From NCBI GenBank assembly GCA_020466095.1, contig CM035806.1, positions 7,567,751-7,631,750 of the forward strand: a DNA stretch of 64,000 nt. Reading direction: 5' to 3'. This document shows, in pieces, positions 45,516 to 56,861 of this stretch (positions are counted from its first letter, which is position 1; each line of letters starts with the position of its first letter). This DNA is from Chlorops oryzae (lineage: Eukaryota > Arthropoda > Insecta > Diptera > Chloropidae). Under the pieces are notes generated by a model. It ran no database searches. It was not told where the DNA came from and saw only the letters and a list, made by a program, of their open reading frames with translations. Position numbers and translations under genes: made by a program.

Positions 45516-47208
45516 TGCTATGTTCTCACTAGGCCGGGTTAGGGTTATCGGCGAAACCCAGGGTTTCAAATGTCAAAACGCATATAAAAACAAGTAAGGG
45601 TGTTATAGTCAGGCGAGCCTGACAATAGAATACCCGACACAGACACTTATGTTCGATTATTTTTTAATATCAAGAGGTGTTTAAGGACATATTGGGCCCA
45701 TATACCGACTTTTGTTAAATTTCTTTATAAAAACCGCCCATTTGCCACGCCCAATTTTTCAATTTTTTTGGGATTCTAATCGGACCCTTATATATACGCT
45801 TAAATTCTAAGTTTCATTGAAATATTTCAATAAAGTCCGCTTTTGAGGCATTTTTGGGATTTTTGTGACAGACCCTAGTACTAGAGGTAACCTTAATAAT
45901 GGTTCTATCGAAAACATTTGTATTTCGGGTGTACAATTTTCGGGTGACAATTTTCGAAAAACGCCCTTATGCCACGCCCACTTTTCAAATTTTTTGAAAT
46001 CATATTACTTGCCTTTAAACATGTTCAAATACCAAGTTTCATCAAAATATCTTGAAAAACTCAGGTTTTAGAGCAGTTTTTGTGATTTTCATAACAGACC
46101 CTAGTACTGGAGGTACCCCTAAAAATGGTCCGATCGGGTCCATTCTCGAACTTGTTCTTACTCATGTCCCCGTGAGCACGCATACCAAATTTTGTCAAGA
46201 TAGCTCAACTCCTTCGATAAGATAACTGTATACAGACAGACGGACAGACGGACATGTCTAAATCGAATCTCCTGGTGACGCTGATCATTTCTATATACAT
46301 TTTGTATGGTCTATCTCGACTGGTTCTGGGTGTTACACACAACCCAACAAACGCAATATACCCTCGACACAGAGTGTGTCGGGTATAAAAATCATCTAAC
46401 CCGAAAATAAACCCCGGGTTAACATTTAACTCTGAGGTTAGCGCAGAGTTGCATTAGAAAATTTCAGTTACATTTGCTAACACCGAATACAAAAACCGGG
46501 TTAATATTTAATACGGCACTGACAGGGAAGCTTTCCCGTGCAGCAAATGAGAGGTGAAGAATGTGTTTGGAAATGTTAATTTTGATCACAAGTCTTGGAA
46601 CATTTAGTGATGCCGCTTTCACCATTAGCTCCATTAATCTATTTTTGTTCCTGCGGGCATTGCAATGCTCTTCTTAAGATGTTTCAAGACAAGTGACAAA
46701 ATATGACCATATCCGGCAATTTTTTAAAATATTCTCCTCTCAGATCCCCGCGTCATATACTATTATTTCAAATGTAATTCTCATTCCCGTTGGCACCATA
46801 GTATTTGTTCAGAATGATATTTTCATTCATGTTAGCACCATATACTCTATTTTCAAATGAAATAATCATGCACGTTTGATCCATTTTAGCCAGCCAGCAT
46901 GTACTTTTTTGTCAAATGAAGTTTTTATACGGACTAGGGTCATCCACTTCTTTTCCCAATGAATAACACATTAATTTTGAAGTATTGAAAATAGCGGCCA
47001 TCTCCTAACAAAATTCATTAACAGTTAGGATTAGTAATGCGAGTAGTCGCAGTATGAATTTTCACCACTTCAGAAGTAGTGCAGAAGTAGTGAATTTTCC
47101 GGCTGGGTCATACGACGTTTGTTAACCTTAACTCGCTCTAACCTGATATGAACGCTTTGAGTTAAAGTATCGGGTTAAGTACTTAACCCCTATAGTGAGA
47201 ACATAGCA
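45516..47208. mobile_element. TAA-flanked TIR element (PIF/Harbinger-like) containing mini-me copy B
   Basis: TAA at 45513-45515 and 47209-47211; ends TGCTATGTTCTCACTA and TAGTGAGAACATAGCA. AACCCGGGTTA-like blocks recur inside both ends. The mini-me at 45591-46391 is an insertion. No transposase seen. Confidence 0.8.
45591..46391 (-). mobile_element. mini-me-like repeat, copy B
   Basis: Reverse-complement counterpart of 1290-2085, starting CAAGTAAGGGTGTTATAG and ending at the palindrome ACACAGAGTGTGTCGGGTAT. The short frame inside (45865-46071) is not a gene. Confidence 0.75.
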
Positions 47209-47240
47209 TAAGATATCTAAGAAAATTCTTCCAAATCGTA

Positions 47241-47300
47241 CACTGAGAAATATTTTTCACAAAAAAGGACATAAAATTTAAGTATTTAATTTTTTCAGTG
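47241..47300. mobile_element. Micro-MITE (CACTGAG...TCAGTG)
   Basis: 60-bp unit after TA with CACTGAGAAATATTTTTCAC at the left and TTTTTTCAGTG at the right. The right TA is not conserved. Confidence 0.5.
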
Positions 47301-47844
47301 CGTTCCCGTTTTCGCAACACTTTCTGGCTATGCATTTCGAAAAAATACCTACGAGTATTACTTTAAATTAAAAAATATTTAATCAAAATGGAAGGGTAGC
47401 TTTTAGAGATATTTACAAAATTGTTGAAAAGTTCTAAAAAAAAAAAAAAAAAAACAAAAGTGGGTCCCATAACAATTCCCATGTATGGTTGTATTTAAAA
47501 AGCATCAAAATCGCAACAAGGGGGAAAATTGAGGAATATGGATATGGGAATTTCGACATATCTAAATATGTATTGTATTTAAGAACTTCAAATGCATATT
47601 TTATCAAAATTCTACTGCACTCTCTTTTACTTAAGCAAAAAATATACAATTTGAGCCCATTTGCTACTATTCCGATTAAATTTTTTCGTTCTGAAAGACA
47701 AAAAATTTGTATGAAAATTTTAACTTTTTCAGAGGATATCGTAACGAAAAACCTAAACCGGCAAATTTGCCCTTCATTTTAGAAAAATATCTGTTTTCGA
47801 TATCAGGTAAAATTAAGATTAAAATTTAAATTAAAATTTTGAGA

Positions 47845-48089
47845 TATTTGTGACAGACCCTAGTACTGGAGGTCCCCCTAAAAATGGTCCGATCGGGTCC
47901 ATTCTCCACGTATACCAAATTTTGTCAATCAACTCCTTCGATAAGAAAACTGAAAAAAGACAGATGGACAGACAGACGGACGGACATGTCCAAATCGAAT
48001 CTCCTCTGGTTCTGGAATCTCGACTGGTTCTGGGTGTTGCACACAACCACACAACCGCAATATACCCTCGACAAAGGGTATAAAAATGG
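47845..48089 (-). mobile_element. mini-me-like repeat, partial copy C
   Basis: Matches the terminal part of copy B from GTGACAGACCCTAGTACTGG to CCCTCGACAAAGGGTATAAA, with a shortened GACAGACGGACGGAC tract. The remaining part of the unit is missing. Confidence 0.75.
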
Positions 48090-49360
48090 CTTTCCATTGC
48101 ATTTAAATTTTTTTGTTGAAAAAATAAACTTATCTGTCAAAATTGCTGCTGTATAAAACATGGAAGATGACTGATTGCAGGCTAGGCTACTTTGTGAATG
48201 TTTTACATTTTCAAGTACTGTATAAGAATTTTATCCTCATATGAAGCCCACAAATATACATACCTACCTACACTATAGATTAAATGTACATATACACATG
48301 TATATTTGCTCCTGCTTTGAAATGTGAGTACTCATGTGCGTTGTATATTCTTGTGTGAGAAAAAATATTGTGTAAATAGACGTTATGAGATTTTCATATT
48401 ATCCTCACATTCCAACAAAGTGAAAGAATTTTTCGCATCCTTTCTTGCCCATACATGTTCGTTCGTTTTGCATTCGGCGGTGTTTGTGTGTGTGTTTGTG
48501 TGCATGTGCGTTGTGTGTGGGGGTATGGCTGTAGCCGTAGCTGTGCGGGATTTTTCATGCGGGCACATCACTTTTTCGGTTTGCTTTCACTAGAATAAGC
48601 TTCCTTCCTCAAAAAAAGAAAAATTCTCATAATTTCTTATTAAAGACAAACAGATCAAGCAAGAAATACAAAAAGTTTCCTTTGCTCGTGTAAACATCAT
48701 TGCATAATCATATTTTATTCGTTTTAACAATTTAAAAGATGATTTTTTTTTTATTTTTTTTTTTTTGTTGCTATTTTTCTCCTTTCAAATTAATTTATAA
48801 ATTTAGCTTTCATAAGTGTTTTGATTAAACGATTTCATTGTTTTTTTTGTTTTCTTTTTTGCGTACTATCGCAACAAGCTCAAGTGGGGCTCAAGCTCAA
48901 GCTCGACTTTCGAATGTCCGGCGGGTTGTTTTTCATTTCATTTGATCTTGAATCTCTATGACCCAATATCACGCCACGTTCCCCTGCATCGTGTCAATCA
49001 TAATAAAATTCAAATGCATTAACTTCGCGAAGCTCTATGAAATTGAAACCGCTCGGGAAAATGCATCTCGGATTTGAATGTAACCCCGGACAATGTCACA
49101 GCGACTGATGGCCTTGTTCGTGAAATTTCACTGAAGGCAGTTGGGCAAAAAAAAAAAAAATATAATCATTTCAGTTTCATTTGAGCGTCTTCATGTGTTC
49201 TAATTGAATCTATTGTACAGTTTCAATGTCACAAATCTTCGCTTTCAATTCCGCCCATATTAACGTTGATATTTAAGGATCGCTAACAGGGGTTGAACAA
49301 TTGGGAAATTGGTGGTATTGTGTGAGGAGAAATTGGAGGACAAGCTAAAATCAGAAAGAA
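48090..49360. other. Non-coding stretch
   Basis: GT-rich tract at 48483-48520 and T runs at 48747-48767. No gene recognised. Confidence 0.45.
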
Positions 49361-50010
49361 ACAAGTAAGAAAGCTAAATTCGGTCAAGCCCGACTTTTAT
49401 ATATAATACCCAGCGTCCCGACATTATTGGCGCACTATGTTTTGCCTCTCCATTTGGGGGCGTGGCAGTGGGCGGGCCACATAAATTTTTTTCCTACACC
49501 TTTCATTCGCTTTGGTCAACGTATGTTGCGAATATGAAGCTTCTACGCCTTTTACTTCAGAAGTTACGAAAAATCTTCATTTGTGGGCGTGGCAGTGGGC
49601 GGGCCACATAAATTTTTTTCCTACACTTTTCATTCGCCTTGGTCGAACCTATGTTGCGAATTTGAAGTTCTACGCCTTTTACTGGAAGTTACGAAAAATC
49701 TCATTTGTGGGCGTGGCAGTGGGCGGGCCACATACATTTTTTTCCCTACACCTTTCATTCGCCTTGGTTAACTATGTTGCGAATATGAAGCTTTTCTACG
49801 CCTTTTACTTCGAGAAGTTACGATAAAATGTGTATCCATTTGTGGGCGTGGCAGATAGGCGGGTCCAATAAAATTTTTTTCGCTACACCTTTCATTGTTT
49901 GTACCACGAAAATATTATGCAATTGAAATTTTCGTTTTACATTTACAAGTTACTCGATAAACCATATATTTGTGGGCTTAGTTAGTAGGCGTGTCTCATT
50001 GACGCGGCAT
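49361..50010 (-). mobile_element. mini-me-type repeat with about 127-bp tandem units, copy D
   Basis: Starts CAAGTAAGAAAGCTAAATTC and TAATACCCAGCGTCCCG, then four to five tandem units around GGGCGTGGCAGTGGGCGGGC at spacings of 124-135 bp, the last diverged. Reverse orientation of 62965-64000. The plus-strand frames here are period artefacts. Confidence 0.75.
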
Positions 50011-50376
50011 GGTACCTTAGCACTAGTTATACTAGTTTTTTAGCAAGAATTCACTACTTTTTGTAGTTTACCTTATTAATTCTATAGGATATCAATAAAT
50101 GTGTATAGAAAAGCATAGGTTCGCAAGTTTCAAGCTTTAGTTTTACTGAAAACAAATAAATTTCATTTGCTGCGGCGGTAATGGGGATTCCTTCATCTTT
50201 ACTGCGCCTTTAGTAGCTAACCTTCGGCAAGTGCAACGAGTGCTGTGTACTAGTTCTTTACTATTGCAAAATCCACCAGTACTAAATTCTTTTCTATACC
50301 CCTCTCCATATAAAATTCTGTAGAGAATCAGCATAAAATGTGTATAGAAAAGCACTAGTGCAGTTTGCACCAGTAT
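50011..50376. other. Non-coding with local duplications
   Basis: Blocks such as TTAGCACTAGTTA, ATTCTATAGGATAT and GTATAGAAAAGCA recur within 50020-50680, suggesting a decayed tandem repeat. No gene. Confidence 0.45.
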
Positions 50377-50546
50377 TAGGGTGGTCCTTATTTTAAAAAA
50401 TTTTCATTTTCTCGCGCGACACTCCTTCATTTTAATATATACCACGAGAAAATATTTATGTAGTTTTTTGAAATTTTTTAAATGACATTTAGGAGTCGCT
50501 ACTGGCGTTCAAAATTTTCCATATATTTAAAATAAGAACCACCCTA
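50377..50546. mobile_element. hAT-like MITE, TSD ACCAGTAT
   Basis: Identical ACCAGTAT at 50369-50376 and 50547-50554; ends TAGGGTGGTCCTTATTTTAA and TTAAAATAAGAACCACCCTA. 170 bp. Confidence 0.93.
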
Positions 50547-50554
50547 ACCAGTAT

Positions 50555-50930
50555 AGTACCGGTTCATTGAGCGGCAATTGGATACCTTAGCACTAGTTAA
50601 ATACTAGTGATTTTGTAGAAAAAAAAATTACTACTTCTTGGGGTGTTTCCTTTTATTCTATAGGATATTTCTAACTTTTTATTCACTCTTTATTAGGTAT
50701 AAAAACATAGAATGCGCTCGAAAAATTTGGATTTTTTTCTTTTCATTTAAAAATTAATTGTTCAAGTTGGCCAGCTTAAGGTTAAAGGTATGAAATAATT
50801 GCTTGAAAATATTTTTTTCAATATCACTTACAACAGTTACGGTCCGTGGTATTGATATTTATAGAGAGGAAAAGTATAATTTAAAGTTCTCATTCAATTA
50901 CAATCCCAGCGGCCAACAGTGCCTACCGCC
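50555..50930. other. Non-coding, no clear feature
   Basis: Continuation of the locally duplicated region; nothing else recognised. Confidence 0.4.
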
Positions 50931-51083
50931 TACAAAGTATACGAGACTGTGAGCGACCTGAATATTAAAAGCTACAAAGTATAAGAGATTGTAGGCGAAC
51001 TGCCCACCAATAGCTTACAAAGTATACGAGATTGTAGGCGAACTGCCCAACAATAGCTTACAAAGTAAACAAAATTGTAGGCA
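50931..51083 (+). repeat. About 43-bp tandem repeat, four copies
   Basis: Units around TACAAAGTATACGAGATTGT and AGGCGAACTGCCCA repeat about every 42-43 bp with drift in the first and last copies. Confidence 0.8.
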
Positions 51084-51780
51084 GTGTACGGGATCAGCAC
51101 CACACAACCACGATTACTTTATGTGATGGTGGTAGGCGTTCACTCTACAAAACTGCCACGCTCTAACAATAGTATACTAGAATGGTATATGAGGGTCGTA
51201 AGCATTAGCGCCTACGGGCTACGAAATGTTTTAGAGTTCATTGCTTCTGTAGGCAGCATTTTGGCCGTTGGGAAAATCAAGTCTCCAAGAAAACTTGTGT
51301 AGCTCTCAAATTGAGCTTCGCAGCCACAGCTTAGATACACGAGTATGCTGTTTCGTGATGCACTTCGTAGTTTTTGCTCTGTCGAGGAGTTTCATATTTG
51401 GATCGGAACAACTTGTCCCCGGGACTGTGAAGCCCGGGCTTCTTCTACCAACTGAATTTTCTTTCGCATCCAATATTCATATAATCGCATGATAAAAATA
51501 TTGAGATACCTACATCGAAAAATATGAAGCACTCTAGAAGTCGAAAAAAAGAAAAGAAAACATATCTATTTGTATATCTATTTGTATGTATATAAATACA
51601 ATAAAATCCCATTCCAATGTGATTGTGATTTTAATTTCGGCGCACGTGTGTTTTCTCTAAAAAAAAAAAAAAAATCTGAAATCGCTTGAAATAGCGAACA
51701 AGGACATTTATTTTTAGGCCAATAAATTCTCAAAATCATGGAGAAAAATTTTTGGATTTCTCTGAGTAAACATATGTGTG
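51084..51780. other. Non-coding stretch
   Basis: Two overlapping 70-75-residue frames on the + strand show no domain. A TATTTGTATGTATATAAATA tract lies near 51575. No gene called. Confidence 0.4.
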
Positions 51781-52107
51781 TACATTAGGCTTATGACTAT
51801 TTTTTAGAATCATTTTTACATGGTAACACACCATAGATAACGTTGTAAAAATAACATTTGAAATAGTTTTGGAGGCTTTGATGACAAAAACCTTCCCCAC
51901 CGCAAGCAATGAAGTTGTTCTAGGAGTAAAATTTTAGTGTTTTTCTGACTTAACTTTCGAAGCAGGCATTTTAGGTAGGTGAAATGTTCGTGAGACCTAT
52001 ATTATTTTTTAAATATGCATCTTTTTGTCATACGACATTAAGCTTTATCTCTGCGATACAAACCACTCTCAATACAAATTAAGTTTTTTTTATAAATTTT
52101 TTGGAAT

Positions 52108-52587
52108 CTATTTATTGTAAGTAATGAATTTCAAATTTACAGTACGAGGTGTTTTATACAATGGAAATATATCCTGGACAACTTTTATGGCGCGTTCTGC
52201 GCATATGTTGCTACGTTGCTGGTTTAAAATTGCTGAATCTTCAAGTATCCAGTGTTTTAAGAGGCAGGCGTGTGCCTTTTCAAATGCGATAAGGGATCGC
52301 TCCAAAGTAGAAAAATCATCTTTATGAAAGCAGTGATAAGAAATTCAAATATCGTACCATGCGCCACATATAAACTTGCAAATTGGAATAAGTTCAGTTT
52401 GGTATTTTGGAATAAGAATAAAAGCTAATATGGCATATATGGCTCTAGAATTCCAACGAGCATTGCTTATCGAAGGCAAGTGTTTGAAACTGATAAATGG
52501 AAACTCGTTGAGGTTTTCATAGTGTCTGAATGCAGCGCCAAGCTCAAACAAATATTGCATATCGCCGCGCCATTTAATTTTATCCAT
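52108..52587 (-). pseudogene. Transposase-like relic of unassigned family
   Basis: Two minus-strand frames, 52345-52587 and then 52108-52305, have protein-like composition (e.g. SISNARWNSRAIYAILAF, then a C-terminal NICAERAIKVVQDI). They are separated by a stop and lack an intact start, so the gene is broken or partial. Position between the TIRs suggests the transposon's own protein. I cannot place it in a superfamily and see no DDE triad. Confidence 0.45.
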
Positions 52588-53138
52588 TTTGAATCTTTGA
52601 TTATTTTGTTTGTAATTCTTTTTAAGATGGTCGTAAGTTGTTATCAGTTCCGATACAAAATTGTATGAAATATTTGGAGACGAATGACGAGGACAACGAA
52701 AAATTTTTAAATCAAAGCCATCTATATACCTAACCCAAAATACTTCAATGTACTATTTCAATTTTTTTTTTTTGCACTTTTGTATGGGAAGTGATCTAAA
52801 ACGGCAAGATAGCGCTTTGTGTTGTATAAAAAAAATATAGCTGACTAGAAAATATTGAGGGTTGCTCATAGTGATTAACTCTCTAAAACCAAAGGTTAAC
52901 CCACATTTTATAAGAACAAGATTTTGGGAAAATCAACTTTTGGACTGTAACTTCTAAAAAACGCAAAATAGACTTTTAACATCTTTGGAAAAAATTTGTA
53001 TTCGTTAAAAATAATAGGGGTCGCCGAACAATTGACAAGCATAAGATCACTAATTTAAGAACTATTTGACAAAAACTCCGAAATTCATCAAAAACTTCAT
53101 TGCTTGCGGTGGGGAAGGTTTTTATCATCAAAGCCTCC

Positions 53139-53887
53139 TGAAGGATTTGAGCGCATTCGTAAGGACCTTTACTCCTTCAAATTTTTGTTTCTAGACGAAC
53201 TTGCTTCAAAAATTTTTTCTCCTTCGATACCATTTCTGTCACTCTGACGTCGTTCTTCTTCAAGAACTTTCGAAATTAATTGCTCAAATTCCGGCAATTT
53301 ATCCCTGCTCTCTACTGCTACCACGAAACTTTCCATCTCATCCGGTAACGCGCAAAGCAGCATAATAGTGACCAATTCCTTATACAGCTCAACTCCAATG
53401 CTCCTGAGATCATCGACAATTCCCCGAAAATCTCCAATTTGGCTTCCAAGTTTTTCCGCTGAATTTGTCTTGAAACGTACCAATTTTTTAAATAAATTTA
53501 CCTTTCGGCAAGCTGTATCTGCCTCGTACAGTCTCTTCAACGTCAGCCACGCATCCTTCGCATGCGCACAATTCTTTATATTAATTAACTCCCCCGGCCT
53601 TACATTTAGTGTAATAACCGCTAACGCCTTCTGGTCATTAGTAATCCATGCCTCCTTTCTTTCCTCTTCCCTTGGACAGGCTTCTGTGATCGCCTTCCAT
53701 AAATCCAAGGTGATGAGCAAACATTTCAGCTGGATGGCCCACGATGAGTAATTTTCACCGTGTAACTTCTCTACCGCGACTGAATTCATTTTAGTTTTCA
53801 ATTTCCAATACTGTGTGATCTGGTCCCATAACCTTTGAAGGATTTGAGCGCATTCGTAAGGACCTTTACTCCTTCTGGTAGCAGAGC
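53139..53887 (-). mobile_element. Copia-gag insertion with 40-bp direct repeats and a tRNA-iMet 3' end
   Basis: Limits are exact because the uninterrupted left arm of the host transposon shows the empty site (AATAGTTTT|GGAGGCTTTG). Read on the minus strand, the insertion starts with GCTCTGCTACCA, identical to the 3' end of initiator tRNA-Met including CCA. Next come a 40-bp repeat (53836-53875), GGTTATGGGACCAG (matching a copia-type primer site for the tRNA-iMet anticodon arm), the gag frame, and a second copy of the 40-bp repeat (53139-53178) at the very end. No poly(A), protease, integrase or reverse transcriptase. No obvious TSD. Confidence 0.8.
53169..53789 (-). CDS. gag: Copia-type retrotransposon gag polyprotein, truncated
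   Basis: 206 residues from the ATG at 53789; the frame stays open further upstream. Features of the Ty1/copia gag family (UBN2 / Retrotran_gag_2 type): N-terminal KLHGENYSSWAIQLK, central AKDAWLTLKRLYE with a basic NLFKKLVRFK, then ALPDEMESFVVAV and a charged LISKVLEEERR helix. In copia this protein forms the particle shell and is followed by a CCHC knuckle, protease, integrase and reverse transcriptase; all are missing here. The stop codon lies in the terminal 40-bp repeat (GAAGGAGTAA), so the C-terminus was set by a deletion or by that junction. The frame is free of internal stops, which implies recent insertion or retained use. Confidence 0.85.
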   Translation of the reverse strand: MNSVAVEKLHGENYSSWAIQLKCLLITLDLWKAITEACPREEERKEAWITNDQKALAVITLNVRPGELINIKNCAHAKDAWLTLKRLYEADTACRKVNLFKKLVRFKTNSAEKLGSQIGDFRGIVDDLRSIGVELYKELVTIMLLCALPDEMESFVVAVESRDKLPEFEQLISKVLEEERRQSDRNGIEGEKIFEASSSRNKNLKE

Positions 53888-53977
53888 AAAACTATTTCAA
53901 ATGTTATTTTTACAACATTATCTATCGTGTGGTACCATGTAAAAATGATTCTAAAAAATAGTCATAAGCCTAGTGTA

Positions 53978-54429
53978 CATAGTTCATTACCCTGAGATGC
54001 TAATTTCAAATCATTTGGGAGATTTTTCTACTTTGATTTTCCTACTCCTTTTTCGTTGAAAATGCTCCAGCAGAGAGGTATTTTATAATTCGGATAAACC
54101 AAAAAGAAAAAATTTATAATTTAAGAGCTAAAAATGTTATGCCATGCCATTGCCACAATGATTGGACACTCAAATATTTTCAATTGGCCAATTACACTAG
54201 TTTACAAATAATTTAATCTTTTGAATTTCTCTAAAAAAAAAAAAAAAAAAATTTTCGGAAAGCGTTTTTTATATAAATTTTTTCAAAAAACATTTTTTCA
54301 AAGAAGTTGTTGCAGCCTTTTGGAGCAGAATTCGAAAAGGCATCCACCGATTTGAACAAATTATCCCTCAAATTTCAGAAAATTACCCCTTCTAAGACTT
54401 CTTTTTAAAAAATCAGTCAATAAAATAAG
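53978..54429. other. Non-coding, no clear feature
   Basis: AT-rich with an A run at 54232-54250; nothing else recognised. Confidence 0.45.
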
Positions 54430-54431
54430 AT

Positions 54432-54838
54432 CCCTGCAGTAATATGGACTTCGGTCAGTCCTTCATGTTACCAGTACTAGTCCCCTCATAATTCCACTTC
54501 TAATGTTTTCAACTGACCTTTTTAACATGGGCCTGTCCTAGGGGAGGGACTAGTCCGCAAAACGGCTGATGATAGGCCAGTTTTTTTTTTTTGGGTCAAT
54601 TGTCGTAATTTTGTCTGGTCTTAGGATAGTCATATGAGGAAAATAAACAACAAATTTCTTATATATATTGTAAGTTGATGAAAGTGTCATTTACAGACTA
54701 CCTATAAACTAACCCGTTTATTACCGACCGCCGGCTAGCCGAATTCCATGGAGCGAACTGCCATAATTTAACCGGTAGGGTTTGGACAGGTCAAAATCCA
54801 GTCCTTCTTAGAAAACTGATCGGCTCATTGCTGCAGGG
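54432..54838. mobile_element. CCCTGCAG-ended element, copy 4 (2-bp flank AT)
   Basis: Starts CCCTGCAGTAATATGG and ends CATTGCTGCAGGG, with AT on each side. Interior CGGTCAGTCC and GGACTAGTCC blocks recall copy 3. 407 bp. Confidence 0.65.
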
Positions 54839-54840
54839 AT

Positions 54841-55309
54841 TCTACAGACCTTAAAAACTTTTTTTTTTAAAAAAAACACACATATTTTTAGAGAAAATTC
54901 CTCATATTTTTCCTTTCATGGGCATCTAAGAAATCGAATGCAAACAGTTAAATATTTTTATACTTTGCAATTTTTTATTTAAATTTGGCTCCTATCCAAA
55001 TAAATTGAGATATTAGTTTTCAAAATCTATGGATAAATGGCAAACTTATAATTTTTTTAAGTGCGGGAGTATAAAACAATGAAAATTCTACATTTAAGCT
55101 TTAAAGTATGCAACGGATTTTTGTAAGAAGGCTTACAGGGTCTTGCCGACTCAGCATGGCAATCAGGTTTTTATGTTTTGTTAATTTTTGGAATGTTACT
55201 TCTTGATTACCTAAATTTTTTTAGCTAAAGGTTCATGCTCGGAGGTATTTTTTAAAAATAGCCTGATATTAAAGCAAATACAGAAGTACTCCGAAAAAAA
55301 ATTCAGTAT
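54841..55309. other. Non-coding, no clear feature
   Basis: AT-rich; no repeat edge or gene seen. Confidence 0.45.
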
Positions 55310-55313
55310 TTAA

Positions 55314-56047
55314 GGGGACCTTCTGGTCTAGAATTTTTTGAAAATTGATTTTTTTTTTTTTATATATATTTCGGAAGAATAGACTTTTAAGAATATGCTG
55401 GCAAAGTTTCGTGAAGATATTGACAATATTTTCTTTGCTACAGCCTTTTTAGAAGGTGGAGACAGCAGGCAGCGCGCTTGATCAAAGCAACTTTGAACGC
55501 GTTTATCTCAAAACTACTTTTTTTGACCTGGTGTGAATGAAAACAAAAAAACCATCGAACCGATTTGTCTGGAATTTTTATATATTATTCATAACATCAA
55601 TGGCTATGGCCCGAACTAGAATCGAATTTTTATTTCAAGAACTTCATATTTTTTCATTAAAAAAATGGTCAAAAAAAGGGGAGATTTTGAGGGTTGAAAT
55701 AAAAAATTGCGCCATTTTGTCAATTTAAAAAAAATTTTTTTTATTCTAGTTCCTGCCATAGCCACATTCATTCTGATTAATAACATATTTTTGTTTTTTT
55801 TTTTTTTTGATTACCAAAACTGCCAAAATCTTTCACACCACGGAGGTACTTTTTCAAAGAGGGCTCACTTTAACGCCATTTTTAAAATACCAAAAAAAAA
55901 AAAAAATTACAACAACATTTTTTATTTTTTGTCAATAAAGAATATAATAAGCCTGCATACTTAGAAAATCGTTTTTTATTTGGCTTAATACCAAAAAAAA
56001 ATCATGAAAATACCCTAAATTTTCGTGCTCTAGACCAGAAGGTCCCC
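55314..56047. mobile_element. TTAA-flanked element, piggyBac-like, copy 2
   Basis: TTAA at 55310-55313 and 56048-56051; perfect ends GGGGACCTTCTGGTCTAGA and its complement. 734 bp, almost the same length as 9952-10681, and shares the block GAACGCGTTTATCTCAAAAC near the same position. Confidence 0.85.
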
Positions 56048-56051
56048 TTAA

Positions 56052-56683
56052 TTGTGAGAGTATATGAGCTAAACTTCTCTTTATATAGCGAATCAACAGA
56101 TTCCTATTTTGTTGCATTTTTGGTCGTCCCATTTTCGTGACTCTTTTCTGCAACGAAAGTTTTTTTCTAGAAGAACAATACATAATTAATTTATTAATGT
56201 GACATTTAATTTTCAAGCGATGCTTGAGAAAGGCATCCGTAAGCGACTATTTGCTGACGTACGTTTCGACCTGCCGTCAGGGGTCTCATTAGAGCAATTT
56301 TTACGGATTGGCTGACTATTGAGTCAAATTTCGGTTTGCGTATTAGAATTACCTTTGACTGCAATTCATACCCTTGAATTGTAGCATCAGAAATGACTCT
56401 TAAATGTAAGAACTAACTAAAGCTTTGAAGCTTGAAAGCATTCACTAAATTAATCAGTTCATATTCTATATAGTTCTTAAGTATTTAATGTTTCTTGAAT
56501 TTTTTGTGAGAAAATTTTCTCAGTGTAAAATTATAGAAAAATTTTTACGGATTCCTTATTTTATTAACTATCCATCGGTAATTTTTTCATCATTTTATCT
56601 TAATCAGTTTTTGAGGTATAAATTTTTAAAAAGGGCTTCGAATCTTTCATGGAAATTTTATATTCACTGCGCAATAGGAACCT
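56052..56683. other. Non-coding, no clear feature
   Basis: AT-rich; one TCTCAGTGTAAAATT stretch near 56518 resembles a micro-MITE end. No gene. Confidence 0.4.
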
Positions 56684-56691
56684 CTGGCGGG

Positions 56692-56853
56692 CAGGCCTGT
56701 AGAGGGGCGGGATAAAAAAAAGGGGGATTTCCCCTGGGATTGGGCTTTCTGAAGGGGCCCACAATTGGCATTTTTTTCTTTTTTTTTTGCACATTTTAGT
56801 GAGGGGAATCCGGAAAAAATCCCGCGGGACCCAAATTTCTCTCTACGGGCCTG
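56692..56853. mobile_element. hAT-like MITE, relative of 16696-16877
   Basis: Ends CAGGCCTGTAGAGGGG and CTCTACGGGCCTG. Flanking 8-mers CTGGCGGG and CAGGCGGC match at 6 of 8. The interior matches 16696-16877 in opposite orientation, including a mid T run. Confidence 0.8.
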
Positions 56854-56861
56854 CAGGCGGC

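Larger units (their letters stand above)
51783..53975. mobile_element. TA-flanked DNA transposon with transposase relic and inserted gag
   Basis: Ends CATTAGGCTTATGACTATTT (left) and CACTAGGCTTATGACTATTT (right, inverted) sit inside TA (51781-51782, 53976-53977). The TIR is about 134 bp and nearly identical, running to GCAAGCAATGAAG. In the right arm it is split by a 749-bp insertion (53139-53887). Without it the element is about 1.44 kb. The interior carries minus-strand coding remnants (52108-52587). Confidence 0.85.

Noticed and set aside
50931..51083. Regular 43-bp direct repeats as a CRISPR-like array
   Set aside because: Units are contiguous with no unique spacers, and the context is eukaryotic.
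53139..53178. 40-bp direct repeats as the TSD of the gag insertion
   Set aside because: The host TIR's empty site does not contain this sequence; both copies belong to the inserted DNA.
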